A stretch of 64,000 nucleotides of DNA from Oceanospirillum sanctuarii (GCF_002150805.1 NZ_MTBA01000003.1:496001-560000), one strand, 5' to 3'; numbered from the stretch's first letter, positions 19,323-28,643 are shown. Notes: generated by a model not told the origin, from the sequence alone. Program-made: numbers and translations.

Positions 19323-20714
19323 GTGACTCCAATCTGGCAAGCTGAACTCACACGGATCGTATATATCGCCTTGTTTGCAGCCATTGTTGGCTGGCTTTCC
19401 GGCTCTATGGCCTGGGCGCTGACCACTGTCATGGCCATCTACATCACTTTTGCACTGCGCTTTTTGCAACGCCTTGATTACTGGCTGGAACATAACTCCA
19501 ATGAAGAGCCCCCGGAAAGCTGGGGTATCTGGGGCTATCTGTTTGACAAAATGTACCGCCATCAGCGCCGCTATCAGCAACAACAGCAGCGCCTGACTGA
19601 AATTATCAACAAGGTGCAGCGCTCCAGTGGAGCTCTGCGTGATGCTGTGGTGATGATTGACCAGCACGGCTGTCTGGAGTGGTGGAACAGGGCCGCAGAA
19701 GGCCTTTTGGGCTTTCGCTCTCCAACCGATAAAGGTCAGGCTCTGACCAACCTGCTGCGCGATCCTCGCTTTATCAGCTACTACGACAAGCAGGACTATC
19801 AGGACCCTCTGGTACTCACATCCCCCATGGATGACAACGTAATGCTGGAGTATCAGATCACTATTTTCGGTCGCAATGAGCGTCTGATGTTGGTGCGTAA
19901 CATCACCCGTCTGTACCGCCTGGAACAGATGCGTAAGGACTTTGTCGCCAATGTCTCTCATGAGCTGAGAACCCCGCTAACGGTGATTAACGGCTATCTG
20001 GAAACCTTTGCTGATTACAGTGACCAACTTCCGCCTCGCTGGGGACGGGCAACCAACCAGATGCAGCAGCAATCCCGTCGTATGCAGAACATCATTAACG
20101 ACCTATTACTGTTGTCCCGGTTGGAAACCACAGATATTGAAGGCCAGCAGCAACATATCGAGATCGGTATTATGCTGGAGAGTATCATGCAGGATGCTGA
20201 ACTACTGAGCGGCGATAAAGAGCACAAGATCCGTATCGATCTGCGTACCAGCGCCCAGGTGATCGGCTCTGAAAATGAGCTGCGCAGCGCGATCTCCAAT
20301 CTGGTCTTTAACGCTGTGAAATACACGCCACCGGGTTCCACTATCGAGATGACCTGGCAGGAGTTACCACAAAGCAGTGGTGCCGTGCTGATTGTTGAGG
20401 ATAACGGTGAAGGGATCGATGCCCGCCATCTGCCGCGTCTGACTGAGCGCTTCTACCGTGTGGATAAGGGACGTTCTGCGGAAACCGGAGGTACCGGTCT
20501 GGGACTGGCGATTGTGAAGCACGTTCTGCTGCGTCATAACGCCAAACTGGATATTAAAAGTGAAGTGGGCAGGGGAACACGCTTTACCTGCATATTCCCC
20601 GATCTGCGCCTGATCTGGCCGGGTGAAGAGGCCAGACACCACAATGAGGCGCTGGCCCGAAGCCCTGAATTATCCGACCTAGCTGCTCAACCGGGCGATA
20701 ATTTTAGACAGTAA
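19323..20714 (+). CDS. phoR: Phosphate sensor histidine kinase PhoR
   Basis: 463 aa (E. coli 431). Two membrane helices (about 10-47), a charged linker, PAS domain (about 97-195), HisKA with the phospho-accepting His213 in FVANVSHELRTPLTVINGYLE, and HATPase_c (about 320-430; NLVFNAVKYTPPGS, VEDNGEGID, GGTGLGLAIVKHVL). Probably signals through PstSCAB/PhoU. Start is GTG at 19323 with AAGG about 10 bases upstream. Its last 36 nt overlap the convergent response-regulator gene. The C-terminus is a short unstructured tail beyond the kinase domain. Confidence 0.94.
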   Translation: MTPIWQAELTRIVYIALFAAIVGWLSGSMAWALTTVMAIYITFALRFLQRLDYWLEHNSNEEPPESWGIWGYLFDKMYRHQRRYQQQQQRLTEIINKVQRSSGALRDAVVMIDQHGCLEWWNRAAEGLLGFRSPTDKGQALTNLLRDPRFISYYDKQDYQDPLVLTSPMDDNVMLEYQITIFGRNERLMLVRNITRLYRLEQMRKDFVANVSHELRTPLTVINGYLETFADYSDQLPPRWGRATNQMQQQSRRMQNIINDLLLLSRLETTDIEGQQQHIEIGIMLESIMQDAELLSGDKEHKIRIDLRTSAQVIGSENELRSAISNLVFNAVKYTPPGSTIEMTWQELPQSSGAVLIVEDNGEGIDARHLPRLTERFYRVDKGRSAETGGTGLGLAIVKHVLLRHNAKLDIKSEVGRGTRFTCIFPDLRLIWPGEEARHHNEALARSPELSDLAAQPGDNFRQ

Positions 20715-21512
20715 CTGACCGGATTTCTGATCCATATCGGTAAAGCGTACACCAACGTAGACAGCCTCTGCGTTGGTGCGTTTCTCCTGCGCCTGCATCA
20801 GCACCACACTACCATTGGCTGTCAGTCGCATCTGCTGCTCCCCCTGACCGGCGATAAAGCCGACAGAAAGCTCCTCAAACAGCTCAGGTATTGCCTGACC
20901 ACGCTTGGCCATCACCACCACTTCCTGAGTGTTCAGCTCACGAATGACCACCGGCAGCTTATTTTCACCGAACATCAGCATCGCTTTACCGCGAACCCGA
21001 CGACCTGCCTGCATGGATGCCGTCTGCATGCCCTGTTTACTGGTCAGCACATTAGCCGTGGTACCACCACCCATCACACGGGTGCGGCGATTCATAATTT
21101 CCGCCAGCTCTTCCCGGGAGATGATCTCGGACTTCACCAGCTGCTTGGTTACCTTATTAACCAGCTGATCATTGTTGAATGGCTTGGTGATGTAATCCGT
21201 CACACCATGTTGAGCAGCTTCTACGACATACTCCTTGTCGCCCAGCGAGGTCACCATAATAAAAGGTACGTCTTTATTACGGCTCTCTTCGTTTTCTCTC
21301 AGCCAGGTTAGCAGTTCGATACCGGACATCTCAGGCATCTCCCAGTCGCAAAGCACCAGATCGAAACGACCGATCTCCAGCAGTTTCTGTGCCTTACGGC
21401 CATCCTGAGCGGTTTCAACTTCAAACTGGGGATATTCTGCCTTTACCGCCTTAACCATCAGGTCACGGGTAAATTTGGCATCATCAACAACAAGTATTCG
21501 GGCTGTTTTCAT
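20679..21512 (-). CDS. CheY-type response regulator with PilZ-like C-terminal domain
   Basis: 277 aa. Receiver domain (1-125) with VVDDAKFTRDLM, phospho-acceptor Asp56 in LVLCDWEMPEMSG and the conserved Lys in DYITKPFNND. The C-terminal part (about 165-277) starts with RRVRGKAML and has the strand pattern of PilZ, but the usual D/N-x-S-x-x-G is replaced by LNTQE, so cyclic-di-GMP binding is uncertain. It ends inside the phoR 3' end (36-bp overlap) and is followed on its own strand, upstream, by cysZ 7 bp away, so cysZ and this gene form an operon with cysZ first. Cognate kinase not visible. Confidence 0.85.
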   Translation of the reverse strand: MKTARILVVDDAKFTRDLMVKAVKAEYPQFEVETAQDGRKAQKLLEIGRFDLVLCDWEMPEMSGIELLTWLRENEESRNKDVPFIMVTSLGDKEYVVEAAQHGVTDYITKPFNNDQLVNKVTKQLVKSEIISREELAEIMNRRTRVMGGGTTANVLTSKQGMQTASMQAGRRVRGKAMLMFGENKLPVVIRELNTQEVVVMAKRGQAIPELFEELSVGFIAGQGEQQMRLTANGSVVLMQAQEKRTNAEAVYVGVRFTDMDQKSGQLLSKIIARLSS

Positions 21513-21519
21513 AATTCTC

Positions 21520-22287
21520 TCAGATATCCTTCATGCCGGATGGAAGCTCAAGTGCGGCATCGGGATGGATGGACACCTGTTGAACCCAAAGCCAGGTTGC
21601 GCCGGCAACGGCTGCGGGCATAAAGATCAGATTGATGAAGGGGACAAACATCAGCAGATAGCACACCAATCCAAAACTCACGGTATGCCACCAGTTCTGC
21701 TTCAGCCGTCGCTGCATCGCATGGAAGTCTATTTTATGGTTATCCATCGGATAGTCCATATACTGTACAGAAAGCATCCAAACTGAAAACAAAAACCACA
21801 AAACAGGGCTTAACAGATTGATAACCGGGATAAAACTGATGATCAGAAGCAGCAAAACCCGTTTCAGAAAGAACCACTGTTTCTGCAGCTCACGCTGAAG
21901 TGAGCGCTTAGCCATCTCGGCTAGGGTTTCATCCGGAAAGCTCACCTGACCATTGCGCAGCTTATGCTCAATCTTCTCTGCCAGCAGACCGTTAAAGGGC
22001 GCAGCAATCAGAGCTGTAGTGGCATTAAAGCCATAGACAACAAAGCCCAGAATCGAAATCAGCGCCAGCGGCCATAGCAGCCAACTCATAAAGCTCAGCC
22101 ACTCAGGCAGCATCGCAACGACGCTGTCGACCCAGCCACCCAGCAAGCCCAGTACAAACCAGATAAAAGCCGAAAGAATAACGATATTGCTTAACAGAGG
22201 CACCAGTACAAAGCGCTTCATGCCCGGCGTAGTGATCAGTCGAAAACCTGCGGCAAGGGCTGCAGGGCCTGAAAAGAGATGTGTCAT
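21520..22287 (-). CDS. cysZ: Sulfate transporter CysZ
   Basis: 255 aa, EI24/CysZ family. Four or more hydrophobic segments (about 25-50, 65-95, 135-170, 200-245); FLV-PLLSN near the N-terminus, NATTALIAAPFNGLLAEKIE in the loop region. The family imports sulfate for cysteine synthesis. It is first in a two-gene unit with the CheY-type regulator, an unusual partner; no cys genes are close. Confidence 0.88.
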   Translation of the reverse strand: MTHLFSGPAALAAGFRLITTPGMKRFVLVPLLSNIVILSAFIWFVLGLLGGWVDSVVAMLPEWLSFMSWLLWPLALISILGFVVYGFNATTALIAAPFNGLLAEKIEHKLRNGQVSFPDETLAEMAKRSLQRELQKQWFFLKRVLLLLIISFIPVINLLSPVLWFLFSVWMLSVQYMDYPMDNHKIDFHAMQRRLKQNWWHTVSFGLVCYLLMFVPFINLIFMPAAVAGATWLWVQQVSIHPDAALELPSGMKDI

Positions 22288-22498
22288 AAGACCTCAGTTT
22301 GAGCGTTAACAATTCAGATCAGAAGCGAAATACTTAAATGCAAATCACTCCCGTGTGGATATTAACTCTACCCGCAGGAGGGAATAAAGTTCCAGTCATC
22401 GCTCTTTTGACAAAATAGGGGTGTAAATTACATTTTTTAATAAATCAGCCGCTTAAACTGACGCGTGCCGTTTTGATTGAATGTCCGTTTTCAGGCAC

Positions 22499-22524
22499 AA
22501 AAAAAGGAGCCGAAGCTCCTTTTT
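22499..22524 (-). terminator. Terminator after phoU
   Basis: AAAAAGGAGC-CGAA-GCTCCTTTTT, perfect stem with A and T runs, 19 bp downstream of the phoU stop on the minus strand. It ends the pstCAB-phoU unit and could also act on the other strand. Confidence 0.85.
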
Positions 22525-22542
22525 CAAACATCTGATCAGAAG

Positions 22543-23265
22543 TTACTCTGCACTCAGACGCTGCTCGATGGTTTCCGGGGAGGAGTGACGAACATCCATA
22601 CCCTTTACCAGATAGATCACGTATTCCGCGATGTTATCGGCGTGGTCACCGATACGCTCCAGAGAACGCAGTACCCAGATCACGTTCAGCACACGGCTGA
22701 TCGAACGCGGGTCTTCCATCATGAAAGTAACCAGAGCGCGCATCGCAGAGCGGTATTCCAGATCCACAGCTTTGTCTTCCTGAGCAACAGACAACGCCAG
22801 ATCGGTATCGAAACGGGCAAAAGAGGTCAGAGCATCTTTCACCATGTTGCGTACATGGTTGCCGATGTGGCGGGTTTCGATATAACCCCGTGGTGGCTCG
22901 CCTTCTTCAGCCAGCTGAATCGCATGACGGGCAATTTTGGATGCCTCGTCACCAATACGCTCCAGATCAGACGTCGCGCGGGTTACCGCCATCACCAGAC
23001 GCAGGTCACTCGCCGCAGGCTGGCGACGGGCCAGAATACGGGTGCACTCTTCGTCGATGCGGATCTGCATCTCGTTGATGTTACGGTCGTTAGCACGAAC
23101 TTCTTCCGCTACCGCACTGTCACCTTCGGTCAGTGCGTAGATGGCGTCCTGCACCTGTTTCTCTACCAGACCACCCATGGCCAGCAGATGAGTTTTCAGG
23201 TCTTCCAGCTCGTTATTGAACTGCTGGGAAATGTGATGGCTATGGGTTTCGGTTGTGATTTCCAT
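22543..23265 (-). CDS. phoU: Phosphate transport regulator PhoU
   Basis: 240 aa, all-helical PhoU with the two repeated metal-binding helical halves. SHHISQQFNNELEDLKTHLLAMGGLVEKQV starts the first half; ERIGDEASKIARHA and ERIGDHADNIAEYVIYLVKG are the conserved E/D-x-x-x-D signature repeats. It links PstSCAB to PhoR and restrains the Pho response. Last gene of pstC-pstA-pstB-phoU; 147 bp after pstB with two hairpins in between. Confidence 0.96.
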   Translation of the reverse strand: MEITTETHSHHISQQFNNELEDLKTHLLAMGGLVEKQVQDAIYALTEGDSAVAEEVRANDRNINEMQIRIDEECTRILARRQPAASDLRLVMAVTRATSDLERIGDEASKIARHAIQLAEEGEPPRGYIETRHIGNHVRNMVKDALTSFARFDTDLALSVAQEDKAVDLEYRSAMRALVTFMMEDPRSISRVLNVIWVLRSLERIGDHADNIAEYVIYLVKGMDVRHSSPETIEQRLSAE

Positions 23266-23357
23266 GGCAATACCCTTTATATGCGTTTTAACCCTTGGCC
23301 CGTCATAGGGGCAGGGTGAGTTAAAAACCAGAGAGACTTACAAGTTTAACGATTCAA

Positions 23358-23403
23358 ACTTCCGGCCTGAAACCGGAAGGCGAAGCTGGAAAGCCTCGCC
23401 TTT
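23358..23403 (-). other. Tandem hairpins between pstB and phoU
   Basis: Two adjacent inverted repeats on the pstB-phoU transcript: CTTCCGG-CCTGAAA-CCGGAAG and an imperfect GGCGA...TCGCC stem with AGGCTT-like pairs. Only short T runs follow. Probably attenuation or mRNA processing between the transporter genes and phoU. Confidence 0.45.
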
Positions 23404-23412
23404 TGGGTTTGA

Positions 23413-24369
23413 TTAACCGTAACGACCTGTGATGTAGTCTTCGGTTTTCTTCTCTTTCGGATTGGTAAACAGCATATCGGTGTTACCAAACTCAATCAGA
23501 TTACCCATGTACATAAAGGCGGTGTAGTCAGAGACACGTGCTGCCTGCTGCATGTTGTGGGTTACGATAGCAATGGTGAACTTATCTTTCAGCTCGTAGA
23601 TCAGTTCTTCGATCTTCAGCGTGGAGATAGGGTCCAGTGCCGATGCCGGTTCGTCCAGCAGCAGAACTTCAGGTTTTACCGCGATAGTACGGGCGATAAC
23701 CAGACGCTGCTGCTGACCACCGGACATACCCAGTGCGCTCTCATGCAGACGGTCTTTAACCTCATCCCACAGAGCCGCAGATTTCAGCGCCCATTCTACG
23801 GTTTCATCCAGCACACGCTTTTTGTTGATGCCCTGAATACGCAGGCCATAAGCCACGTTTTCGTAGATGGATTTCGGGAAAGGGTTTGGCTTCTGGAACA
23901 CCATACCCACACGACGACGCAACTCAGCAACATCGACATTTTTGTCGTAGATGTTGCGGCCTTCCATGTTGATTTCACCGGTGATACGGCAACCATCAAC
24001 CAGATCGTTCATACGATTAAGACTACGCAACAGGGTGGATTTACCACAACCTGATGGGCCGATGAAGGCGGTTACACGCTGCTTAGGAATCGTCATGTTG
24101 ACGTCAAACAGTGCCTGCTTCTGGCCGTAGTACAGATCCATGTTACGCACTTCCAGACAGGTGGTTTCCTGTTCCAGAGAGAGTGCAGCACCGTCACCAC
24201 GGTTCATGGAGCTAATATCGATACTGTGGCTTTTGGTTTCGTGTGCGGCCGGTTGATCCTGAGTGCCGGTCACGTTTTGAGTTTCAGTCATATCAGAACC
24301 TGTTACTGTGTTTACCGTTTCAGCATTTACCGGCGCTGCGGTAGTTGTCTTTTCAGCCTGAGCTTCCAT
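23413..24369 (-). CDS. pstB: Phosphate ABC transporter ATPase PstB
   Basis: 318 aa (E. coli 257). ABC ATPase of the high-affinity phosphate importer. Walker [14 protein letters not shown]-loop in [10 protein letters not shown], signature [11 protein letters not shown], Walker [15 protein letters not shown]-loop IVTHNMQQ. About 65 extra residues precede the nucleotide-binding domain: low-complexity Thr/Ala/Glu-rich sequence ([14 protein letters not shown]...). Start is ATG at 24369 or perhaps the internal ATG at 24291 (residue 27), which has AGG upstream; even then a tail of about 40 residues remains. Confidence 0.95.
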   Translation of the reverse strand: MEAQAEKTTTAAPVNAETVNTVTGSDMTETQNVTGTQDQPAAHETKSHSIDISSMNRGDGAALSLEQETTCLEVRNMDLYYGQKQALFDVNMTIPKQRVTAFIGPSGCGKSTLLRSLNRMNDLVDGCRITGEINMEGRNIYDKNVDVAELRRRVGMVFQKPNPFPKSIYENVAYGLRIQGINKKRVLDETVEWALKSAALWDEVKDRLHESALGMSGGQQQRLVIARTIAVKPEVLLLDEPASALDPISTLKIEELIYELKDKFTIAIVTHNMQQAARVSDYTAFMYMGNLIEFGNTDMLFTNPKEKKTEDYITGRYG

Positions 24370-24451
24370 AGGGGGGCTCTCTCTAAAATTCTGTCTTTAA
24401 TTCGTTATTCAGTCTAACTGCGTTTCTGTAAAGGGCGAATCCTGCGGGTTA

Positions 24452-24471
24452 CCGCCGGCTCATTCCGGCGG
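24452..24471. other. Hairpin between pstA and pstB
   Basis: CCGCCGG-CTCATT-CCGGCGG perfect 7-bp GC stem in the 129-bp gap between pstA and pstB, without a T run. A candidate attenuation or processing stem. Confidence 0.4.
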
Positions 24472-24498
24472 CCTGATTACGCCCATTACACTCCGGAA

Positions 24499-26172
24499 TT
24501 ACATTTCCAGAGACTTGTACTTTTCACGCAGATGGTTACGGATGGCGATCGCACTCAGGTTAAGCAGGGCAATCACAATCACCAGCAGCAGAGCGGTGGC
24601 ATAAACCAGCGGACGGGCTGCTTCAACATTCGGACTCTGGAAGCCCACATCATAGATGTGGAAGCCCAGGTGCATAAATTTCTGATCCAGGTGGATAAAC
24701 GGATAGTTACCATCCAGCGGCAGACTCGGTGCCAGTTTCACAACACCCACCAGCATCAGAGGCGCTACCTCACCAGCAGCACGGGCTACTGCCAGAATCA
24801 CACCTGTCATCATAGCCGGGCTCGCCATCGGCAGTACCACGCGCCACAGGGTTTCCGCTTTGGTTGCACCCAGTGCCAGAGAGCCTTCACGCACGGAGCG
24901 AGGGATACGGGCCAGACCTTCTTCAGTGGCCACGATCACAACCGGTACCGTCAGAAGCGCCAGCGTCAGGGAGGCCCACATCAGACCCGGGGTACCAAAG
25001 GTCGGTGCCGGCAGCGCTTCAGGGAAGAACATCTCATCCACATGACCGCCAAGGAAATAAACAAAGAAGCCCAGACCAAACACACCGTAAACAATGGAAG
25101 GTACACCCGCCAGGTTGTTTACCGCGATACGGATCATACGGGTAACGAAACCCTGCTTAGCGTATTCGCGCAGATAAACCGCTGCGATTACACCGAATGG
25201 CGTCACCAGAATCGACATCAGGATCACCATCATCACGGTGCCGAAGATCGCCGGGAAGATACCGCCTTCAGTGTTGGCTTCACGAGGTTCGTCGCTCAGG
25301 AATTCCCACAGTTTTGCGCCGTAGAAACCCATCTTCTCCATCACGCCCATGCGGTTCGGCTGGTAAGCACGCACCACCTTGCTCAGGGAAACTTCGATCT
25401 CGCTACCGTTCATCGCCTTAGCAACAAAGCTGTCGCGGTTGGCTTCAACATACAGATCTGCCAGCTGCTTCTGCAGCACTTCGTACTCGGCATTCAGCAC
25501 CGCACGCTCAGCATCAATTTCAGCAATAGCAGATAGGGAGTCCTTACCATCCAGTTCCAGACGACGCTGTTTCAGACGCAGACGCTCGATGGTGTAGTTG
25601 ATGCGGCCGATATCATGCTTTTCGATCTGATAGATCTCTTCATGAATATTCAGAGCACGCTCAATACGCTGCTCGAACTCTGGCCAGATGCTGTTTTCAC
25701 CGGCTGCCTGTACCGCAACAGTTTCACCTTTCTCTTTCAGCGCCAGCAGATAACCGTAGAAGTTACCCCATTCACGACGCTCAACAGCGATCAGGTTTTC
25801 CGGATAGGTAATTTCCTGAACGAAAGGCTCCAGTACCCAGCGGAAGTCCGAACCGTATACATCACGGTTACCGGTTTTAATCAGGTAACGCTCAACGGTT
25901 TCTTTATCACTTTGCAGTTCGATACCCGCTGACTGCACCTGTTCAACCGGCACAGAAACGACTTCAACTTTTTCACCCACCAGATGATAAGTGGTGTCGC
26001 CGCTGCGAACTTCTGCTTCCATGATGGATGCAGGCCAGAAGTGACCCAGACCACGGGCAGCAATCAGAACCAGAAGGCCGATTACCATCACAACACTGAT
26101 CGCCACAGCACCGGCGTTCAGCCAGACCCAGGGGGAACCACTACGGGCCCAGCTACCAAAAGATTCACGCAT
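24499..26172 (-). CDS. pstA: Phosphate ABC transporter permease PstA with large periplasmic domain
   Basis: 557 aa, about twice the E. coli length (296). N-terminal hydrophobic helix (about 17-40), a large soluble region (about 45-300) containing heptad-like stretches (EIYQIEKHDIGRINYTIERLRLKQ and a following Glu/Ala helix), then the ABC permease domain (about 310-550; VTPFGVIAAVYLREYAKQG, GVPSIVYGVFGLGFFVYFL, the EAA-type loop GATKAETLWRVVLPMASPA). The N-terminal part corresponds to the region known as DUF3333, characteristic of long PstA proteins in marine gammaproteobacteria and Pseudomonas. Function of the extension is unknown. Confidence 0.92.
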   Translation of the reverse strand: MRESFGSWARSGSPWVWLNAGAVAISVVMVIGLLVLIAARGLGHFWPASIMEAEVRSGDTTYHLVGEKVEVVSVPVEQVQSAGIELQSDKETVERYLIKTGNRDVYGSDFRWVLEPFVQEITYPENLIAVERREWGNFYGYLLALKEKGETVAVQAAGENSIWPEFEQRIERALNIHEEIYQIEKHDIGRINYTIERLRLKQRRLELDGKDSLSAIAEIDAERAVLNAEYEVLQKQLADLYVEANRDSFVAKAMNGSEIEVSLSKVVRAYQPNRMGVMEKMGFYGAKLWEFLSDEPREANTEGGIFPAIFGTVMMVILMSILVTPFGVIAAVYLREYAKQGFVTRMIRIAVNNLAGVPSIVYGVFGLGFFVYFLGGHVDEMFFPEALPAPTFGTPGLMWASLTLALLTVPVVIVATEEGLARIPRSVREGSLALGATKAETLWRVVLPMASPAMMTGVILAVARAAGEVAPLMLVGVVKLAPSLPLDGNYPFIHLDQKFMHLGFHIYDVGFQSPNVEAARPLVYATALLLVIVIALLNLSAIAIRNHLREKYKSLEM

Positions 26173-26199
26173 AACTTTTTCCTTTCTCTCCTGGATCGC

Positions 26200-28488
26200 T
26201 TACAGAGCGCCGTATTTCTTACGCAGACGCTGACGAACCATCTCAGCAATCGTGTTCACAACAAAGGTAAACATGAAGAGCACGAAGGCTGCGAGGAACA
26301 AGATTCGATAGTGGGAGCTGCCCACTTCAGACTCAGGTACTTCCACTGCAATATTCGCTGCCAGAGTACGCATACCTTCAAAGATGTTGGCATCCATAAT
26401 CGGCGTATTACCGGTGGCCATCAGTACGATCATGGTTTCACCTACCGCACGACCCATACCGATCATGACCGCAGAGAAGATACCCGGACTGGCCGTTGGC
26501 AGTACCACACGGGTCAGGGTTTGCCACGGGGTTGCGCCCAGTGCCAGAGAACCGTAACTCAGGTGCTTAGGTACCGCGAAGATCGCATCTTCAGTAATGG
26601 AGAAGATGGTCGGAATCACGGCAAAACCCATCGCAAGACCTACCACCAGCGCGTTACGCTGATCGAAAGGAATGCCCAGATCGTTGCTCAGCCAGGTACG
26701 CATGTCTCCGTCAAACATCACGATCTCAAGGTGAGAACTCATGCCCAGTGCAAACCAGCTCACCAGCAGTACCACAGGGATCAACAGAGCCGCCTGCCAG
26801 CCATCAGGAATAGCATGACGAACTTTGTCCGGCATCTGCGCCCAGGCAAAGCCAAAGGCCACCATACCAATCGGCAGAAGCAGTAGCAGTGCAAAAATGC
26901 CCGGCAGGTTACCTTCTACAAACGGAGCCAGGAACAGACCCGCCAGGAAACCCAGAATTACCGTTGGCAGTGCTTCCATCAGCTCGATGATCGGCTTCAC
27001 TTTGCGACGCATAGCCGGCGCCATAAAGTAAGCAGTAAAGACCGCACCACAGATCGCCAGTGGTGTTGCCACAATCATGGCGTAGAAAGCAGCTTTAAGA
27101 GTACCGAACGCCAGAGGCATCAGGCTGAACTTAGGCTCAAAGTCGTTGGTGGATGCAGACGACTGCCAGGTGTATTCCGGCTCTTCGTAGCTCTCGTACC
27201 AAACCTTGTCCCACAGCGCTTTCCAGGAAACCTCAGGGTGCTCGTTGTGCACTTCAAAGGTCTGAATCACACCATCCTGACGCTGAACAATCAGCAGATC
27301 GGCACGGGGGCTGATCGCCGCAACCGCAGGCTGCTGATCCAGCAGTTTTTCAGTCAGCATAGTTCGGTGTGCCGTGGTGCTGTAGATACCCAGCTCACCT
27401 TTGGCATCCATCATCAGGAAGCCTTTGCGGCGATGCTCAGGAATGATCAGCGAAATTGGAGTGCCATCGTGATCAAAGCTACGGATCTTTTTCAGTGCCC
27501 ACTCGTTCTGCTCATCACGAACCAGGAACCACTGAGACAGATGTCCTTTCTGATCACCCACCAGAACAGAGATACCACCCAGCTGGAAGGTTACATCACC
27601 GATGGCGCTGTTCTGCTCGGTTACCTTCAGACGGGCATTCAGCTTAGGCTCGTCTTTTTCGCGCAGATCCAGCACATCAATGGTGCCTTTCTCGCTGGCC
27701 AGATACGCCCACTGCTGATCCGGTGAGATCAGAATGCTGTGCAGGTTGCCTTCAACAACCGGCAGAGTAATTTCGTTACGCGTCAGGGTCACTTCGTCGC
27801 CAAACAGGGATTCCTCTTTAACGAACTGCACCATATACGCTTTCTTATCTGCAGTTACCGCAGACAGGATCAGGCTCTCTTCAGCATCGCTGAGAGCCAC
27901 TTTGGTAATTGCCTGACCCGCTTCGCTGATTACAATCGGCTCTTCACCGTATGGATATTCGATACGAGGCGTGATCAGTCGCTCATTACCCGGGTAGGTG
28001 ATGCGATAACGATCCCGGATAATCAGCAGGTTACCGTTAGACAGGCCTACCGCCATCAGGGTAGAAGCCGGACCTTCAGGTTGTACCGATGTCACTTCAA
28101 CGCCTTCCGGCAGATTGAGCTGTACGCGGTCAACCACCTGGCCATCAGCAGCATTGAAGAAGACCACTTCGCCGACACTGGTCAGACGAATCGCCACTTC
28201 ACCCTGCTCTTCTGTTGCCAGATAGAGGGTTTTCGCGTCATCGGGACGCACGGAGGTAGCAGGGACCTGATACTCCGCAACGGGTTCAACACTCGCCGAT
28301 TTGAACAGAGGTACAACCTCATACATCAGGTACAGGAAGATCAGCAGGATCGCGACGATCACACTGATACCACCAACACCGACACCAACTTCGGCAACTT
28401 TGTCTTTATACGATCGGATCTTCCGGTGCATACGAAGTGCCGGAGTATCAAAATCGATTACAGGGGCGTTTGGGCTATTTTCTTTCAT
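26200..28488 (-). CDS. pstC: Phosphate ABC transporter permease PstC with long periplasmic beta-rich domain
   Basis: 762 aa (E. coli 319). A first hydrophobic helix (about 33-57) is followed by a roughly 400-residue soluble segment rich in beta strands and repeated blade-like units (TLMAVGLSNGNLLIIRDRYRI, WAYLASEKGTIDVLDL), suggesting a beta-propeller-like fold, then the permease core (about 480-760; GTLKAAFYAMIVATPLAICGAVFTAYF, PTVILGFLAGL, GATPWQTLTRVVLPTASPG). An open frame reaches back to 28569, but that ATG lies inside the pstS terminator and the Pho box lies between it and here, so the ATG at 28486-28488 is the likely start. Confidence 0.92.
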   Translation of the reverse strand: MKENSPNAPVIDFDTPALRMHRKIRSYKDKVAEVGVGVGGISVIVAILLIFLYLMYEVVPLFKSASVEPVAEYQVPATSVRPDDAKTLYLATEEQGEVAIRLTSVGEVVFFNAADGQVVDRVQLNLPEGVEVTSVQPEGPASTLMAVGLSNGNLLIIRDRYRITYPGNERLITPRIEYPYGEEPIVISEAGQAITKVALSDAEESLILSAVTADKKAYMVQFVKEESLFGDEVTLTRNEITLPVVEGNLHSILISPDQQWAYLASEKGTIDVLDLREKDEPKLNARLKVTEQNSAIGDVTFQLGGISVLVGDQKGHLSQWFLVRDEQNEWALKKIRSFDHDGTPISLIIPEHRRKGFLMMDAKGELGIYSTTAHRTMLTEKLLDQQPAVAAISPRADLLIVQRQDGVIQTFEVHNEHPEVSWKALWDKVWYESYEEPEYTWQSSASTNDFEPKFSLMPLAFGTLKAAFYAMIVATPLAICGAVFTAYFMAPAMRRKVKPIIELMEALPTVILGFLAGLFLAPFVEGNLPGIFALLLLLPIGMVAFGFAWAQMPDKVRHAIPDGWQAALLIPVVLLVSWFALGMSSHLEIVMFDGDMRTWLSNDLGIPFDQRNALVVGLAMGFAVIPTIFSITEDAIFAVPKHLSYGSLALGATPWQTLTRVVLPTASPGIFSAVMIGMGRAVGETMIVLMATGNTPIMDANIFEGMRTLAANIAVEVPESEVGSSHYRILFLAAFVLFMFTFVVNTIAEMVRQRLRKKYGAL

Positions 28489-28506
28489 AGCGGAAAAAAT
28501 ACTGCA

Positions 28507-28528
28507 CTTATATGACAGTTGTATGACA
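28507..28528 (-). promoter_or_regulatory. Pho box of pstC
   Basis: On the minus strand TGTCAT-ACAAC-TGTCAT-ATAAG, two perfect half-sites 11 bp apart. A TATTTT at 28496-28501 is placed, relative to the box, as the -10s of phoB and pstS are. That would put the transcription start within a few bases of the pstC ATG. Shows that pstCAB-phoU has its own PhoB-controlled promoter. Confidence 0.85.
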
Positions 28529-28556
28529 CCAGACAGGCGTTCAAAGGGGATAGAAA

Positions 28557-28583
28557 AAAGGGCAGACATAGCGCCCGCCCTTT
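28557..28583 (-). terminator. Terminator of pstS
   Basis: On the minus strand AAAGGGC, 13-base loop, GCCCTTT with a T6 run, 60 bp after the pstS stop. Separates pstS from pstC transcription in part, allowing excess PstS over the membrane parts. Confidence 0.75.
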
Positions 28584-28643
28584 CTTCAGCTTTTCTTCAG
28601 CATGTAGCGCTGAACATCCTTGTTCACGTCTATCCGGCCCGGA

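Noticed and set aside
28489-28569. 27-codon N-terminal extension of PstC
   Set aside because: The upstream ATG lies in the loop of the pstS terminator and the Pho box falls inside the extension, so it is promoter DNA.
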